A stretch of 46,712 bases of DNA. It comes from Streptomyces albus subsp. chlorinus. Lineage in GTDB: Bacteria > Actinomycetota > Actinomycetes > Streptomycetales > Streptomycetaceae. The stretch covers positions 3,235,312-3,282,023 of the forward strand of contig NZ_VJOK01000001.1 in the NCBI RefSeq assembly GCF_013302895.1. The letters run 5' to 3'. The position numbers were made by a program, and so were the translations under genes. The notes beneath the pieces were generated by a model. That model made no database searches. It was not told where the DNA came from and worked only from the letters and a program-made list of their open reading frames with translations. How positions within the stretch are numbered: position 1 is the first letter of the stretch; the number at the start of each line of letters is the position of its first letter. Below, piece after piece: positions 32,302 through 41,764 of the stretch.

Positions 32302-33621
32302 ATGAAGCCGTTCCCCCGCCGGTCACCCCGAGGGAACCGGACGGCCCGCACGCCCCGGGCACCCCGGCCTGCCGCCCCGCGCTCCGCCGCCGCGCTCGCC
32401 GCGGCCCTCGCCACCACGCTGGCCACCACCCTCGCCGCCGTGCTCACCGGCGCCCCCGCCGCACCCGCAGCCCCCGTCCGGACGGCGGTGCCCGATCCGG
32501 AGACCCGGGAGGCGGCAGGACTGGCACTTCCCGTGCAGCGGCGCTCCGCACCCCTGCGTGCCGTCTCCGCCACCCGCTTCGACCTGCGCGCCGGGGAGAA
32601 ACTCGCCCTCGACACCCCCGCCCTGCGCTTCGCCGTCGGCGCCTGGGGGACGGGAAGGCCCACGAACATCGGCACCACGCTGGCGCTCATCTGCACCGGT
32701 CCGGACGGCCGCCAGGCGCTGAGGGCCCACGACGGCGCGAACCTCACCCCGAAGGAGCCGCACCGGAACCCCGTCATCCGCGCCCTGCTCACCGCCCGCG
32801 CGGACGGCACCTACACCTGCGGGCTGAGCGCCTCCGCGCACAGCACGGCGACCGCGCGGGGCATGACGGTCCGGCTGGAGGGCGAGAGAAGCGTCAACGG
32901 CACCCGCGTGAGCGGCGACTCGACGACCTGGGCCCGGCCCACCGCCGACGGCGACCTGCTGCTGGCCCCCGGCACCACGGCCGAACCCATGAACACCCGC
33001 ACCCGGGTGGGGGCCGTCGGGGCGCTGGGGTACGCGTCCTTGCGGATCACCGTCGACGCGGAGGCGACCACCTGCAACAGGGCCGGCGCCTACGGCCGCC
33101 TCTGCAGACCGCGCAACCCCCGGGCCTCCGGTTCGGTGCTCACCTCCTGGGTGGAGGTGCGGGAACGGAACGCGGCGGGCAAGGCCGTGGGCCCCCTCCA
33201 CAAGTCCCCCGCCATGACCCGCTCCGTGAGCGCCGGGCAGCACCACACGATGCTGCACCACACGCTGGAGGTCACCACGTCCCGCGAGGCGTGGGGGGAC
33301 CTTCCGCCCGGAGGACAGGGAAGGGTGGACATCAGGCTCAAGGTCCGGGTGGACTCGGGCGACCACATGGTCTTCCACGCCGGGTACGACCACGGGCGCG
33401 GAGTGGCGGTCAAGTCACCCGTCCTGCTGCCCTCGCTGGGGGGCCCGCTGGAGGGCCTGCACACGGCTCTCGGTTCGCTGGGCGAGCTGGAGCCGCTGCG
33501 GGCGCTGGGCGCGCGCCACGCACGGAGTGAGCGCCCCTCCCCCGGTGAGCTGCGCGCACTCCGCCACCTGCGCGCACTCGTTCCCTCGTGGCCGCACCGC
33601 GCACCGGCGGGCACGTCCTGA
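32302..33621 (+). CDS. secreted protein of unknown function, 439 aa
   Basis: ATG 32302 follows GGAAAGGACC. A long basic, Pro/Arg-rich N-region leads to a hydrophobic stretch (SAAALAAALATTLATTLAAV) and an Ala-Pro cleavage area, so it is probably exported. The mature part is beta-rich with paired Cys (LICTGPDG, YTCGLSASAH; TTCNRAGAYGRLCRPRNP) that may form disulphides. The last 60 residues are Arg/Leu-rich. No family recognised. Confidence 0.8.
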   Translation: MKPFPRRSPRGNRTARTPRAPRPAAPRSAAALAAALATTLATTLAAVLTGAPAAPAAPVRTAVPDPETREAAGLALPVQRRSAPLRAVSATRFDLRAGEKLALDTPALRFAVGAWGTGRPTNIGTTLALICTGPDGRQALRAHDGANLTPKEPHRNPVIRALLTARADGTYTCGLSASAHSTATARGMTVRLEGERSVNGTRVSGDSTTWARPTADGDLLLAPGTTAEPMNTRTRVGAVGALGYASLRITVDAEATTCNRAGAYGRLCRPRNPRASGSVLTSWVEVRERNAAGKAVGPLHKSPAMTRSVSAGQHHTMLHHTLEVTTSREAWGDLPPGGQGRVDIRLKVRVDSGDHMVFHAGYDHGRGVAVKSPVLLPSLGGPLEGLHTALGSLGELEPLRALGARHARSERPSPGELRALRHLRALVPSWPHRAPAGTS

Positions 33622-33996
33622 GCGGACCCGAGCCCGTCCTGCCCGTCCTGCCCGTCCAGACTCGGGCCCCATCCGTCGCATACAACGAAATCCCGTCACA
33701 AGACGCCATATTCACGCCGGAACCGGGCCTCGACGGCCACCGCGACCGTCCCGTGCGCCACACTGGCGATCATGGTTGCCGGAAACGCCGAGACCGCCGT
33801 GAGCGCCGAGAACGCCGTGAAGGCCGTGTGCGCCGTGGAGGTCGCGGATATCGCGAACGCCCCGTGTACGGCGGTTCGTCACCGCGCGCCACGGGGCGTT
33901 CACATCCCCCGACTAATGCGCGCTGACGCGCACTAACTGGTAGGACAGTAACCGGAACCTCATCCTCAACGCAACGCGGGGAACCACAGCGCGCCC
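33622..33996. other. 375-bp gap with short repeats and a nested hairpin
   Basis: No convincing gene. Around 33785-33845 the sequence is a degenerate repeat of (G/A)CGCCGTG(A/G)(G/A). An ATG frame at 33772 would give 54 Ala/Val-rich residues but lacks a ribosome site. An AT-richer stretch near 33670-33720 and the region 33910-33960 probably hold promoters for the TetR gene. Confidence 0.5.
33855..33901. terminator. nested inverted repeat
   Basis: GAACGCCCCGTG (33855-33866) is the exact complement of CACGGGGCGTTC (33890-33901); an inner GCGGT/ACCGC stem lies in the loop. It could be a terminator or a cruciform-forming site about 95 bp before the TetR gene. Confidence 0.5.
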
Positions 33997-34695
33997 ATGA
34001 CCGAGCCACGACCGCACGGAGCCACCCGCCCCGGAGGGCGGACCGCCCGCACCCGCACCGCCGTCCTGAACGCGGCCTGGGAGGAGTTGGAGACCAGGGA
34101 CTTCGCCTCGCTCACCATCGACCGGCTCGCCCAGCACTCCGGTGTGCACGCCGCGACGATCCGCCGCCGCTGGCGCACCGTCGAGGGCGTTCTGTGCGAC
34201 CTGGTGAGCCAGTACAGCGCCAGCAGCATCCCCCTCCCCGACACCGGGACCCTGCACGAGGACCTGCACGCCCTCGCACACGCGATCGCCGACTTCTACT
34301 CGGCGCCCCGCAACCGCCACCTCGTCGAGGGCTTCGTCATCACCGCCCTCCGCGAACCGGGCGCCGAACAGGTGCTCCGCGAGGCGTTCTCGGCCCGCAT
34401 CCGGCTGGTCTCGGTCCTGCTGGAGCGGGCCGTGCGGCGGGGCGAGATCCCCGCGGACACCGACGCGGAGGAGGTCATCGCGGCACTCGGCGCCCCGTTC
34501 TACTACCGGATACTGATCACCCGCCGGCCCATCGACGACGACCTCGCCCGCACCAGCGCCGAGGCCGCCTACCTGGCCGCCGTCCACGGGGTGTTCCGCA
34601 CGGGCGGCGCGGGCGGCGCGGGCGGGAAGAGCGGCCCGGACAGCGCGGGCGAGGCGGCCGGCAGGGACGGCGGGGGCGCGTCAGGACGCGACTGA
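33997..34695 (+). CDS. TetR family transcriptional regulator
   Basis: A 232-residue protein with an N-terminal helix-turn-helix (TRTAVLNAAWEELETRDFAS; IDRLAQHSGVHAATIRRRWR) and a C-terminal TetR_C-like part (ADTDAEEVIAALGAPFYYRI). The tail is a Gly/Ala-rich run (GGAGGAGGKSGPDSAGEAAG). An imperfect palindrome TGCGCG-CTGA-CGCGCA at 33917-33932 upstream may be its operator. It is followed by an aldo/keto reductase on the same strand, a likely target. Confidence 0.9.
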   Translation: MTEPRPHGATRPGGRTARTRTAVLNAAWEELETRDFASLTIDRLAQHSGVHAATIRRRWRTVEGVLCDLVSQYSASSIPLPDTGTLHEDLHALAHAIADFYSAPRNRHLVEGFVITALREPGAEQVLREAFSARIRLVSVLLERAVRRGEIPADTDAEEVIAALGAPFYYRILITRRPIDDDLARTSAEAAYLAAVHGVFRTGGAGGAGGKSGPDSAGEAAGRDGGGASGRD

Positions 34696-34746
34696 GGCCG
34701 CCCACCGGCTTGCTTCGAGCGCACTCAAGGCGCTTAGCGTTACGGC

Positions 34747-35745
<999 letters not shown>

Positions 35746-35758
35746 GGACCCCGGCCGG

Positions 35759-35851
35759 TCAGTGCCCCTGGAGCGCCGAGGCCAGCACGACCACGGCGAA
35801 GAGCGCCACCAGCACACCGGTCACAATGCGCATTCTGGTCTTCGCGTTCAC
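35759..35851 (-). CDS. 30-residue single-span membrane peptide
   Basis: GTG 35851 gives NAKTRMRIVTGVLVALFAVV, a basic N-terminus and one hydrophobic helix, ending LASALQGH. No strong ribosome site; retained because the composition is that of a real small membrane protein. Confidence 0.4.
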   Translation of the reverse strand: MNAKTRMRIVTGVLVALFAVVVLASALQGH

Positions 35852-35886
35852 GCCGACAACGGTAACCGGGGCGCACGGCGGTCCCG

Positions 35887-36471
35887 TCACGGGCCCAGGG
35901 GCCAGCGCTCCAGCGGCTCGTAGCGGGGCCGTTCGCCCGGGACGCCGCCCGCCGGCAGGGTGCTGCGGACCAGGAGCAGCTCGCGGGCGATCCAGCCGGA
36001 GCCCCGGAAGGGCGCCAGCCGCTCGACGTACGGGCGCAGATCGATCGCCCCGCGGCCCTTCGCACGGGCCAGGGTGAGGTGCGGGTGGAACGAGGCGGGC
36101 ACGTCCGGCGGGAGCAGGTCCGCGCGGCGGCCGGCCGCGGTGGTGGCCGCCGCCAGCTTCTTCAGCGCCGCCACGTCGGAGTCCTCCCGGTGGAGGCCCA
36201 CCCACAGGGTGCGGTCCCCGAAGCGGCCGCCGCCGGACAGGCGGCAGGGCACCGGGGCGGTGGTGCGGGCCGCCACACGGGCCAGGCGTGTGCCGAGGGC
36301 ACGCGCCTGGTCCTCGGTGGCCTCTCCGTAGAAGCTCAGCGTGAAGTGCCAGGCGTCGGGTGCCGCCCACCGCAGGCGCTCCGCGCCGGGCAGGCCCCTG
36401 AGGGACTCCACCGCCTCGTCCAGTTCCCCCACCGCCTGGCGGGGCGGCCACACCGCAGCGAACAGCCTCAT
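35887..36471 (-). CDS. thpR: RNA 2',3'-cyclic phosphodiesterase
   Basis: A 194-residue member of the 2H phosphoesterase superfamily. It has the two HxTx motifs, HFTLSFYGE near residue 42 and HPHLTLARAKG near residue 130, and the start MRLFAAVWPP typical of ThpR (LigT). It opens 2',3'-cyclic phosphates on RNA ends. Monocistronic as far as seen. Confidence 0.92.
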   Translation of the reverse strand: MRLFAAVWPPRQAVGELDEAVESLRGLPGAERLRWAAPDAWHFTLSFYGEATEDQARALGTRLARVAARTTAPVPCRLSGGGRFGDRTLWVGLHREDSDVAALKKLAAATTAAGRRADLLPPDVPASFHPHLTLARAKGRGAIDLRPYVERLAPFRGSGWIARELLLVRSTLPAGGVPGERPRYEPLERWPLGP

Positions 36472-36562
36472 ACGAGGCAGCCTGCCACGGCGCGGGCCCC
36501 CTCGTGCGGGATGCCCGCGCCCGGCGGCGGCGCCGTGCCAGCCGTGCCAGCCGCGCCAAGGA

Positions 36563-38107
36563 TCAGGCGGGCTCCGTCGCCTTTTCGCGGGGGACGAACC
36601 GGAGGTAAGGCTGGCGGCCGCGGAGGCCGACGGTGGGGCGGAGGCCCGCGATACGGGCCAGTACGAGGGCCACGGCGACGGCCGCCCCGGCCGAGACGAG
36701 CCCCCCGGCGGCGAAGCCGGCCCGCGCGCCCCAGGCGTCGGTGATCCAGCCCATGATGGGGGCGCCGATCGGGGTGCCGCCGACGAAGACCATCATGAAC
36801 AGGCTCATCACCCGGCCGCGCATCGCGGGGTCGGAGGCGAGCTGGACGCTGGAGTTGGCGGTGACGTTGAACGTCAGCCCGGCCAGGCCGATCGGCGCCA
36901 TCAGGGCGGCGAAGAGCCAGGAGGAGGGCGAGAGCGCGGCCACCATCTCCAGGACGCCGAAGACGAGCGCCGCCCCGGCCATCAGCCGCATCCGGGACTG
37001 TCCGCGCCGGGCGGCCAGCAGCGCGCCGGCCACGGAGCCGACGGCCATCAGGAAGTTGAGGGTGCCGTAGGTGCCGGCGCCCGCGTCGAAGACGTCCCCG
37101 GTGAAGGCGGTCAGCCAGATGGGGAAGTTGAAGCCGAACGTGCCGATGAAGCCGACCAGCACGATCGGCCACAGCAGTTCAGGGTGCCCCTTCACATAGC
37201 GCAGGCCCTCGCGGAGCTGCCCCTTGCCGCGTTCCACGGGCTTGCTGGTGTGCAGCTCGGAGGTGCGCATCAGCAGCAGCCCGATGAGGGGCGCGGCGAA
37301 GGAGAGGCCGTTGATCAGGAACGCCCAGCCGCCGCCCACCGCGGAGATCAGCACGCCCGCGACGGCGGGGCCGACCAGCCGGGCGCTCTGGAAGTTCGCG
37401 GAGTTGAGCGAGACGGCGTTGCGGATCTGGGCGGGGCCGACCATCTCGGAGACGAAGGTCTGGCGTGCCGGGTTGTCGACGACGGTGATCAGGCCCAGGA
37501 CGAAGGCGAGCGCGTAGACGTGTGCGACCTCGACGTGGCCGGTCAGGGTGAGGGCGGCCAGCACCAGGCCGGTGACGCCCATGGCGGACTGGGTGAGGAA
37601 GAGGAGCTTGCGCTTGGTGCAGCGGTCGGCGATCACGCCTCCGTACAGCCCGAACAGCAGCATGGGCAGGAACTGGAGGGCGGTGGTGATGCCGACGGCG
37701 GTGGCGGAGCCGGTGAGGCTGTGCACCAGCCAGTCCTGGGCGATGCGCTGCATCCAGGTACCGGTGTTGGAGACGGCCTGTCCGAGGGCGAAGAGGCGGT
37801 AGTTGCGGATCCGCAGCGAGGCGAACATCGAGGTCTTCGCGGGGGCGTCCGGAGAGGGGTCCGGGTGCCGCTCGGCCCCGGCGCCGCTCTCGCGTGCGCC
37901 GGCCTCGCCTGCGCCGGCCTCGCGTGGGCCGCTCTCGCGTGGGCCGGTCTCGCCGGCCGCGGTGCTCGCGCCGGGTCCGTGCGGGGCGTCGGGCCGCGTC
38001 CGCCGGGGGCTCGTCCGGTGGGCCTGCTGCCGGGGGTGGGGGTGCGGGGTGGTGTCGTGGGCTGCGGATGGTGCGGGTGCGGAGTGTGCTCCGTGGCCCG
38101 TACTCAA
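36563..38107 (-). CDS. MFS transporter, DHA3/enterobactin-exporter type, with repetitive N-terminus
   Basis: A 514-residue protein if started at TTG 38107, which has AGGAGG nine bases upstream; no better start lies in frame. The first 90 residues are Pro/His/Gly/Glu low complexity including five-residue repeats. The MFS body begins MFASLRIRNYRLFALGQAVS, with twelve helices and the cytoplasmic loop ADRCTKRKLL. It resembles MFS_3 drug and siderophore exporters. The MarR gene lies just upstream on the same strand and probably controls it. Confidence 0.9.
   Translation of the reverse strand: MSTGHGAHSAPAPSAAHDTTPHPHPRQQAHRTSPRRTRPDAPHGPGASTAAGETGPRESGPREAGAGEAGARESGAGAERHPDPSPDAPAKTSMFASLRIRNYRLFALGQAVSNTGTWMQRIAQDWLVHSLTGSATAVGITTALQFLPMLLFGLYGGVIADRCTKRKLLFLTQSAMGVTGLVLAALTLTGHVEVAHVYALAFVLGLITVVDNPARQTFVSEMVGPAQIRNAVSLNSANFQSARLVGPAVAGVLISAVGGGWAFLINGLSFAAPLIGLLLMRTSELHTSKPVERGKGQLREGLRYVKGHPELLWPIVLVGFIGTFGFNFPIWLTAFTGDVFDAGAGTYGTLNFLMAVGSVAGALLAARRGQSRMRLMAGAALVFGVLEMVAALSPSSWLFAALMAPIGLAGLTFNVTANSSVQLASDPAMRGRVMSLFMMVFVGGTPIGAPIMGWITDAWGARAGFAAGGLVSAGAAVAVALVLARIAGLRPTVGLRGRQPYLRFVPREKATEPA
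37889..37963 (-). repeat. 15-bp x 5 coding repeat in the MFS N-terminus
   Basis: Five 15-bp units with core CTCGCGTG(C/G)GCCG encode the five-residue units AGARE, AGAGE, SGPRE, TGPRE and TAAGE. The length keeps the frame. Confidence 0.88.
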
Positions 38108-38139
38108 GCGGCTTCGCCTCCTGTTCTCGGTCGTGCTCC

Positions 38140-38712
38140 TTACAAGTGCGCCAGCTTCTCCAGTACCGGTGCGGCGGCGCTCAGCGTCGCCCACTCGTCC
38201 TCGTCCAGCTGCTGGACCAGTTCACTCAGCCAGGCGTTCCGCTTCGCGCGCGCCGCGGCCAGCATGGATTCGGCCTGCTCGGTCTGGGTGACCACCTTCT
38301 GGCGGCGGTCCTCGGGGTGCGCCTCCAGCCGGACCAGCCCCTTGGCCTCCAGCATCGCGACGATCCGGGTCATCGAGGGCGGCTGCACGTGCTCCTTGCG
38401 GGCCAGCTCGCTGGGGGTGGCCGAACCGCAGCGGGCGAGGGTGCCGAGCACCGACATCTCGGTGGGGCTCAGCGACTCGTCCACCCGCTGGTGCTTGAGG
38501 CGGCGGGAGAGCCGCATCACTCCGGCCCTCAGCGCGTTGACGGCGTCCTGGTCGGCCCCTTGGGCCTCTTCGGCCCGCCCGGGCCGTCCGGCGGCGTCGG
38601 CCTGTTCGTGCGCGGCCCCGGTGGGGCCTTTGGCCTCGTCGAGGGGGTCGAGCACACCCGGCTGGGACCCGTCCGCGAGCCGCGGGGCGGGAAGCTGTTC
38701 CGACATGGTCAT
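38140..38712 (-). CDS. MarR family transcriptional regulator
   Basis: A 190-residue protein. After an acidic 55-residue N-terminal extension comes the MarR winged helix (LSPTEMSVLGTLARCGSATP, ELARKEHVQPPSMTRIVAML, RLEAHPEDRRQKVVTQT). The ATG at 38712 may be leaderless or use the remote GGAG at about 38730; ATG 38706 is the alternative. It precedes the MFS gene by 32 bases, so co-transcription and self-repression are likely. Confidence 0.92.
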   Translation of the reverse strand: MTMSEQLPAPRLADGSQPGVLDPLDEAKGPTGAAHEQADAAGRPGRAEEAQGADQDAVNALRAGVMRLSRRLKHQRVDESLSPTEMSVLGTLARCGSATPSELARKEHVQPPSMTRIVAMLEAKGLVRLEAHPEDRRQKVVTQTEQAESMLAAARAKRNAWLSELVQQLDEDEWATLSAAAPVLEKLAHL

Positions 38713-38831
38713 TAGGCTAGCTCATTACTCCGTCTAAAGACCACTGGTTTACACGGCGGGGGCTCACACGTACGAGTGAGACCGGACACGTTTTTGGGAC
38801 AGCGGGCGGGGCGGGTTCGGACCGTGGTCGT

Positions 38832-39062
38832 ATGAACAGCCCGACTCCGCCGTGCGACGACGACCACCACGAGCGGCCCGACTCGCAGGTGCTCAGCCTC
38901 CGGGTGGAGGCCGCCCTGCTGGAGCGCCTGGCCGACCACGCCGCCAAACGCGGAATGAGCGTCCAGGACTACGTGGTCCAAACGCTCGTCCGCGACGATT
39001 TCGACGAACGCTTCAGGGCCTCCGTCGAGGAGACGGAGCGCTTCTACGGCCGCTCCGCGTAG
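38832..39062 (+). CDS. ribbon-helix-helix-like small protein, 76 aa
   Basis: The stretch SQVLSLRVEAALLERLADHA with AKRGMSVQDYVVQTLVRD has the strand-helix-helix pattern of MetJ/Arc-type DNA-binding proteins. The N-terminal 18 residues are acidic and His-rich (CDDDHHERPD). Such proteins are often antitoxins, but no toxin gene is adjacent. It is divergent from marR. Confidence 0.72.
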   Translation: MNSPTPPCDDDHHERPDSQVLSLRVEAALLERLADHAAKRGMSVQDYVVQTLVRDDFDERFRASVEETERFYGRSA

Positions 39063-39082
39063 GGAGCCGGCCGCGGTCCGCG

Positions 39083-40555
39083 CTACCTGACGCCGAGCGC
39101 CTGCTCGATCGGGTTCAGCAGGAAGTAGACCAGGAAGCAGAGCCCGACCGCGTTCAGCAGCCACGGCACCTCGCGTATCCGGCCGGAGGCGGCCCGCAGC
39201 ACGATGAAGGCGATGACGCCCATGCCGATGCCGTTGGTGATGCTGTAGGTGAACGGCATCGAGACGATCGTCAGGAACGCGGGGATGGCGACCGAGGAGT
39301 CGCCCCAGTCGATGTCCCGCACGTTCGACGCCATGATCAGGAAGCCGACGACGAGCAGCGCGGGGGTCGCCGCCTGGGAGGGCACCACCTTCGCGAGGGG
39401 GGTGAAGACCAGCGCGAGGAGGAAGAGCCCGCCGGTCACCACGTTGGCCAGACCCGTGCGCGCCCCCTCACCGACACCGGCCGTGGACTCCACGAAGCAG
39501 GTGTTGGCCGAGCAGGAGCCCACACCGCCGGCCGCGACACCGACCCCGTCCAGGAACAGGATGCGGCCCATCCGCGGCAGCTGCCCGTGCGCGTCGGCCA
39601 GTCCGGACTCCTCGCCGACGCCGATGATCGTGCCCATCGCGTCGAAGAAGCCCGACAGCAGCACCGTGAAGACGAACAGACAGCCGGTCAGCCAGCCCAC
39701 CTCGTGGAAGCCGCCGAGCAGGCTGATGTCACCGATCAGCGCGAAGTCGGGGGTGCCGACGACCGAGTCCGGCACCGAGGGCACCGACAGGCCCCAGGCC
39801 GCGTCCGGGATCTCGGCGAGCGCGTTGATGACGATGGCGAGGACGGCCATGGCCACGATGCCGATGAGGATGGCGCCCCGCACCTTCCGCACCGTCAGCA
39901 CGAACATCAGGACCAGCCCGAGCACGAACACCAGCACCGGCCAGCCCTGGAGCTGACCGCCGGTCCCGAGGCCGAGCGGGACGGAGGTGTGCGCGGAGTC
40001 CGGGTTCCGGGTGACGAAGCCCGAGTCCACCAGGCCGATCAGCGAGATGAACAGGCCGATGCCGATGGCGATGGCCCGGCGCAGCCCGTTCGGGATGGCG
40101 TCCATGACGCGCTGCCGCAGGCCCGAGGCGACCAGGATCATCAGCACGACCCCGGCCAGCACGACCATGCCCATGGCGTCCGGCCAGCTCATCTTCGGCG
40201 CCAGCTGGAGCGCCACCACGGCGTTGATGCCCAGGCCCGTGGCGAGCGCGATGGGGACGTTGCCGATGACGCCCATCAGCAGCGTGGTGAGTCCCGCCAT
40301 CAGCGCGGTGGCGGTCACCAGCTGGCCGTTGTCGAGCTGGTGACCGTACTTGTCGGTGCCGGCGCCGAGGATGATCGGGTTCAGCACGATGATGTACGCC
40401 ATCGCGAAGAACGTGGCCAGCCCGCCCCTGATCTCCCGGCTCACGGTCGAGCCGCGCTGCGAGATCCCGAAAAAGCGGTTCAGTGCGGAGGGGGGAACGG
40501 GCGGGGGCCCCTGGGGAGTCCCCTGGGAATCGACCGGGCTGGCCGAAGCGGACAT
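39083..40555 (-). CDS. NCS2 family purine permease (AzgA/guanine-hypoxanthine type)
   Basis: A 490-residue, 12-14-helix permease from ATG 40555 (GAGGTCACGC upstream). Family marks are RGGLATFFAMAYIIVLNPII, VPIALATGLGINAVVA, FFDAMGTIIGVGEESGL, SANTCFVESTAGVGEGARTG and MPFTYSITNGIGMG. It imports hypoxanthine, guanine or adenine with protons. I looked for a purine riboswitch in the leader and saw none. Confidence 0.94.
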   Translation of the reverse strand: MSASASPVDSQGTPQGPPPVPPSALNRFFGISQRGSTVSREIRGGLATFFAMAYIIVLNPIILGAGTDKYGHQLDNGQLVTATALMAGLTTLLMGVIGNVPIALATGLGINAVVALQLAPKMSWPDAMGMVVLAGVVLMILVASGLRQRVMDAIPNGLRRAIAIGIGLFISLIGLVDSGFVTRNPDSAHTSVPLGLGTGGQLQGWPVLVFVLGLVLMFVLTVRKVRGAILIGIVAMAVLAIVINALAEIPDAAWGLSVPSVPDSVVGTPDFALIGDISLLGGFHEVGWLTGCLFVFTVLLSGFFDAMGTIIGVGEESGLADAHGQLPRMGRILFLDGVGVAAGGVGSCSANTCFVESTAGVGEGARTGLANVVTGGLFLLALVFTPLAKVVPSQAATPALLVVGFLIMASNVRDIDWGDSSVAIPAFLTIVSMPFTYSITNGIGMGVIAFIVLRAASGRIREVPWLLNAVGLCFLVYFLLNPIEQALGVR

Positions 40556-40753
40556 GCGTGACCTCGGATACGTGGCGGCGTAAGGAGTGGCTACTGGATC
40601 AGCTTGGAGGTTCCAACGAAACAAACCAGCCATATCCAGCCGGGTTCAGTATGAACAGACGAACCGGTTGATCGCCAACTCCGCCCCCCGCCCCTCCGGC
40701 ACCCCTCGCTAGGCTGGGACCCATACGCACCAGGAGACGAGGGAGCCACGGCG

Positions 40754-41017
40754 ATGGGCCTCATGGACAAGTGGACCAACGGCGAGCGCGAGGCCCCCGA
40801 GCCGCTGGAGGGCAACGTCGTCGCCACCATCGTCACCGGCACCCTCGCCTGGCTCGTTCTCTTCCTCGCCCAACTCCCCTTCTACGGCTGGTTCGACGAC
40901 CACGGCCACACCTGGTGGCTGTGGACCTGCGCCGCCGGCGCCGGCCTGGGCTGCGTGGGCATCTGGTACGTCAGGGCGCGCGACAAGGCCATCCGGCGGG
41001 CCGGCCAGGACCACTGA
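40754..41017 (+). CDS. DUF2530 domain-containing membrane protein
   Basis: An 87-residue protein of the actinobacterial DUF2530 family: PEPLEGNVVATIVTGTLAWL, an aromatic loop (GWFDDHGHTWWLWTC) and a second helix followed by WYVRARDKAIRR. Two membrane spans; function unknown. The next 250 bases (41018-41270) show no supported gene. Confidence 0.88.
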   Translation: MGLMDKWTNGEREAPEPLEGNVVATIVTGTLAWLVLFLAQLPFYGWFDDHGHTWWLWTCAAGAGLGCVGIWYVRARDKAIRRAGQDH

Positions 41018-41270
41018 GACCCGCCCCCTGGGCACACCGCCGGAGCGCGCGGGCGGCGGCGCGTGCACCGCGAGGACGGTGCGCCGCGAGGTCCGCGCGG
41101 CGCGGCCCACCGAGGAAGCCGGCCGCTTCCCGCTCGTCCACGCCGAGCCGCGCGGCGGCATCAACGCGCTGCTGAGGCATCCCACCTGGGTGCATACCGC
41201 CTGACTGCCGGGCGCCCCGGGTGACCGGCTCCTGCCGCGGGGCGCCTGCCTGTCACGGGGCGCCCTCCTG

Positions 41271-41507
41271 TCACGGGGCGCTGTCGGCGAGCTGCGTACG
41301 GCCCTGGGCGCGGGCGCAGTGGGCGCAGCAGAAGTACTGGCCGTTCGACTCCATGCCGTGCCCCAGGATGCGGCAGCCGCAGTTCTCGCAGACGGGCGCC
41401 ATCTTGTGCGCCGCGCACTCCAGGCAGTCGAACACGTGCACCTGCCCGGCGGCACGGACCTCGAAGGTGTGGGGGTAGTCGTTGTCGCAGACCTCGCAGA
41501 CGGGCAT
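41271..41507 (-). CDS. small multi-Cys zinc-binding protein, 78 aa
   Basis: ATG 41507 begins MPVCEVCDNDYPHTFEVRAA. Four Cys pairs follow the layout CEVC, CLEC, CENCGC and CCAHC, so two zinc ribbons are likely. This is a common actinobacterial hypothetical sometimes labelled prokaryotic metallothionein-like. Monocistronic. Confidence 0.85.
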   Translation of the reverse strand: MPVCEVCDNDYPHTFEVRAAGQVHVFDCLECAAHKMAPVCENCGCRILGHGMESNGQYFCCAHCARAQGRTQLADSAP

Positions 41508-41764
41508 GGCGCTCTCCTCGATCGGTGGGGGAAGGGCGAGCACATCGTTACCCCGCCGCGGCCCGCCCGTCCCCCGCCTCAGCCACCCGGTGCGCAGCCG
41601 TTTGAGCGGTGCGCAATGCGGGCCGCCACCGGAATTCCCCGCAAATAATCTCCGGGACATTTGAACTGAACTCCGGGAAAGAAAAGCCGGGTTGAAATTC
41701 CGGCGGCAATACGGCAAGAATTCCCCGGCGCACGAATCCGCTGTTACCCCGAAGGAGAACTCCT

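Noticed and set aside
33772..33936. Plus-strand 54-residue frame MVAGNAETAV
   Set aside because: No ribosome site, and the sequence follows a degenerate GC-rich repeat that then runs into a hairpin.
40556..40753. Purine riboswitch ahead of the NCS2 permease
   Set aside because: I looked for the conserved junction and loop sequences of a purine aptamer and did not find them; the leader of the permease is short.
41079..41204. Plus-strand 41-residue frame ending NALLRHPTWVHTA
   Set aside because: No recognisable family, poor start context, and it lies in a GC-rich gap; possibly a relic but not supportable.
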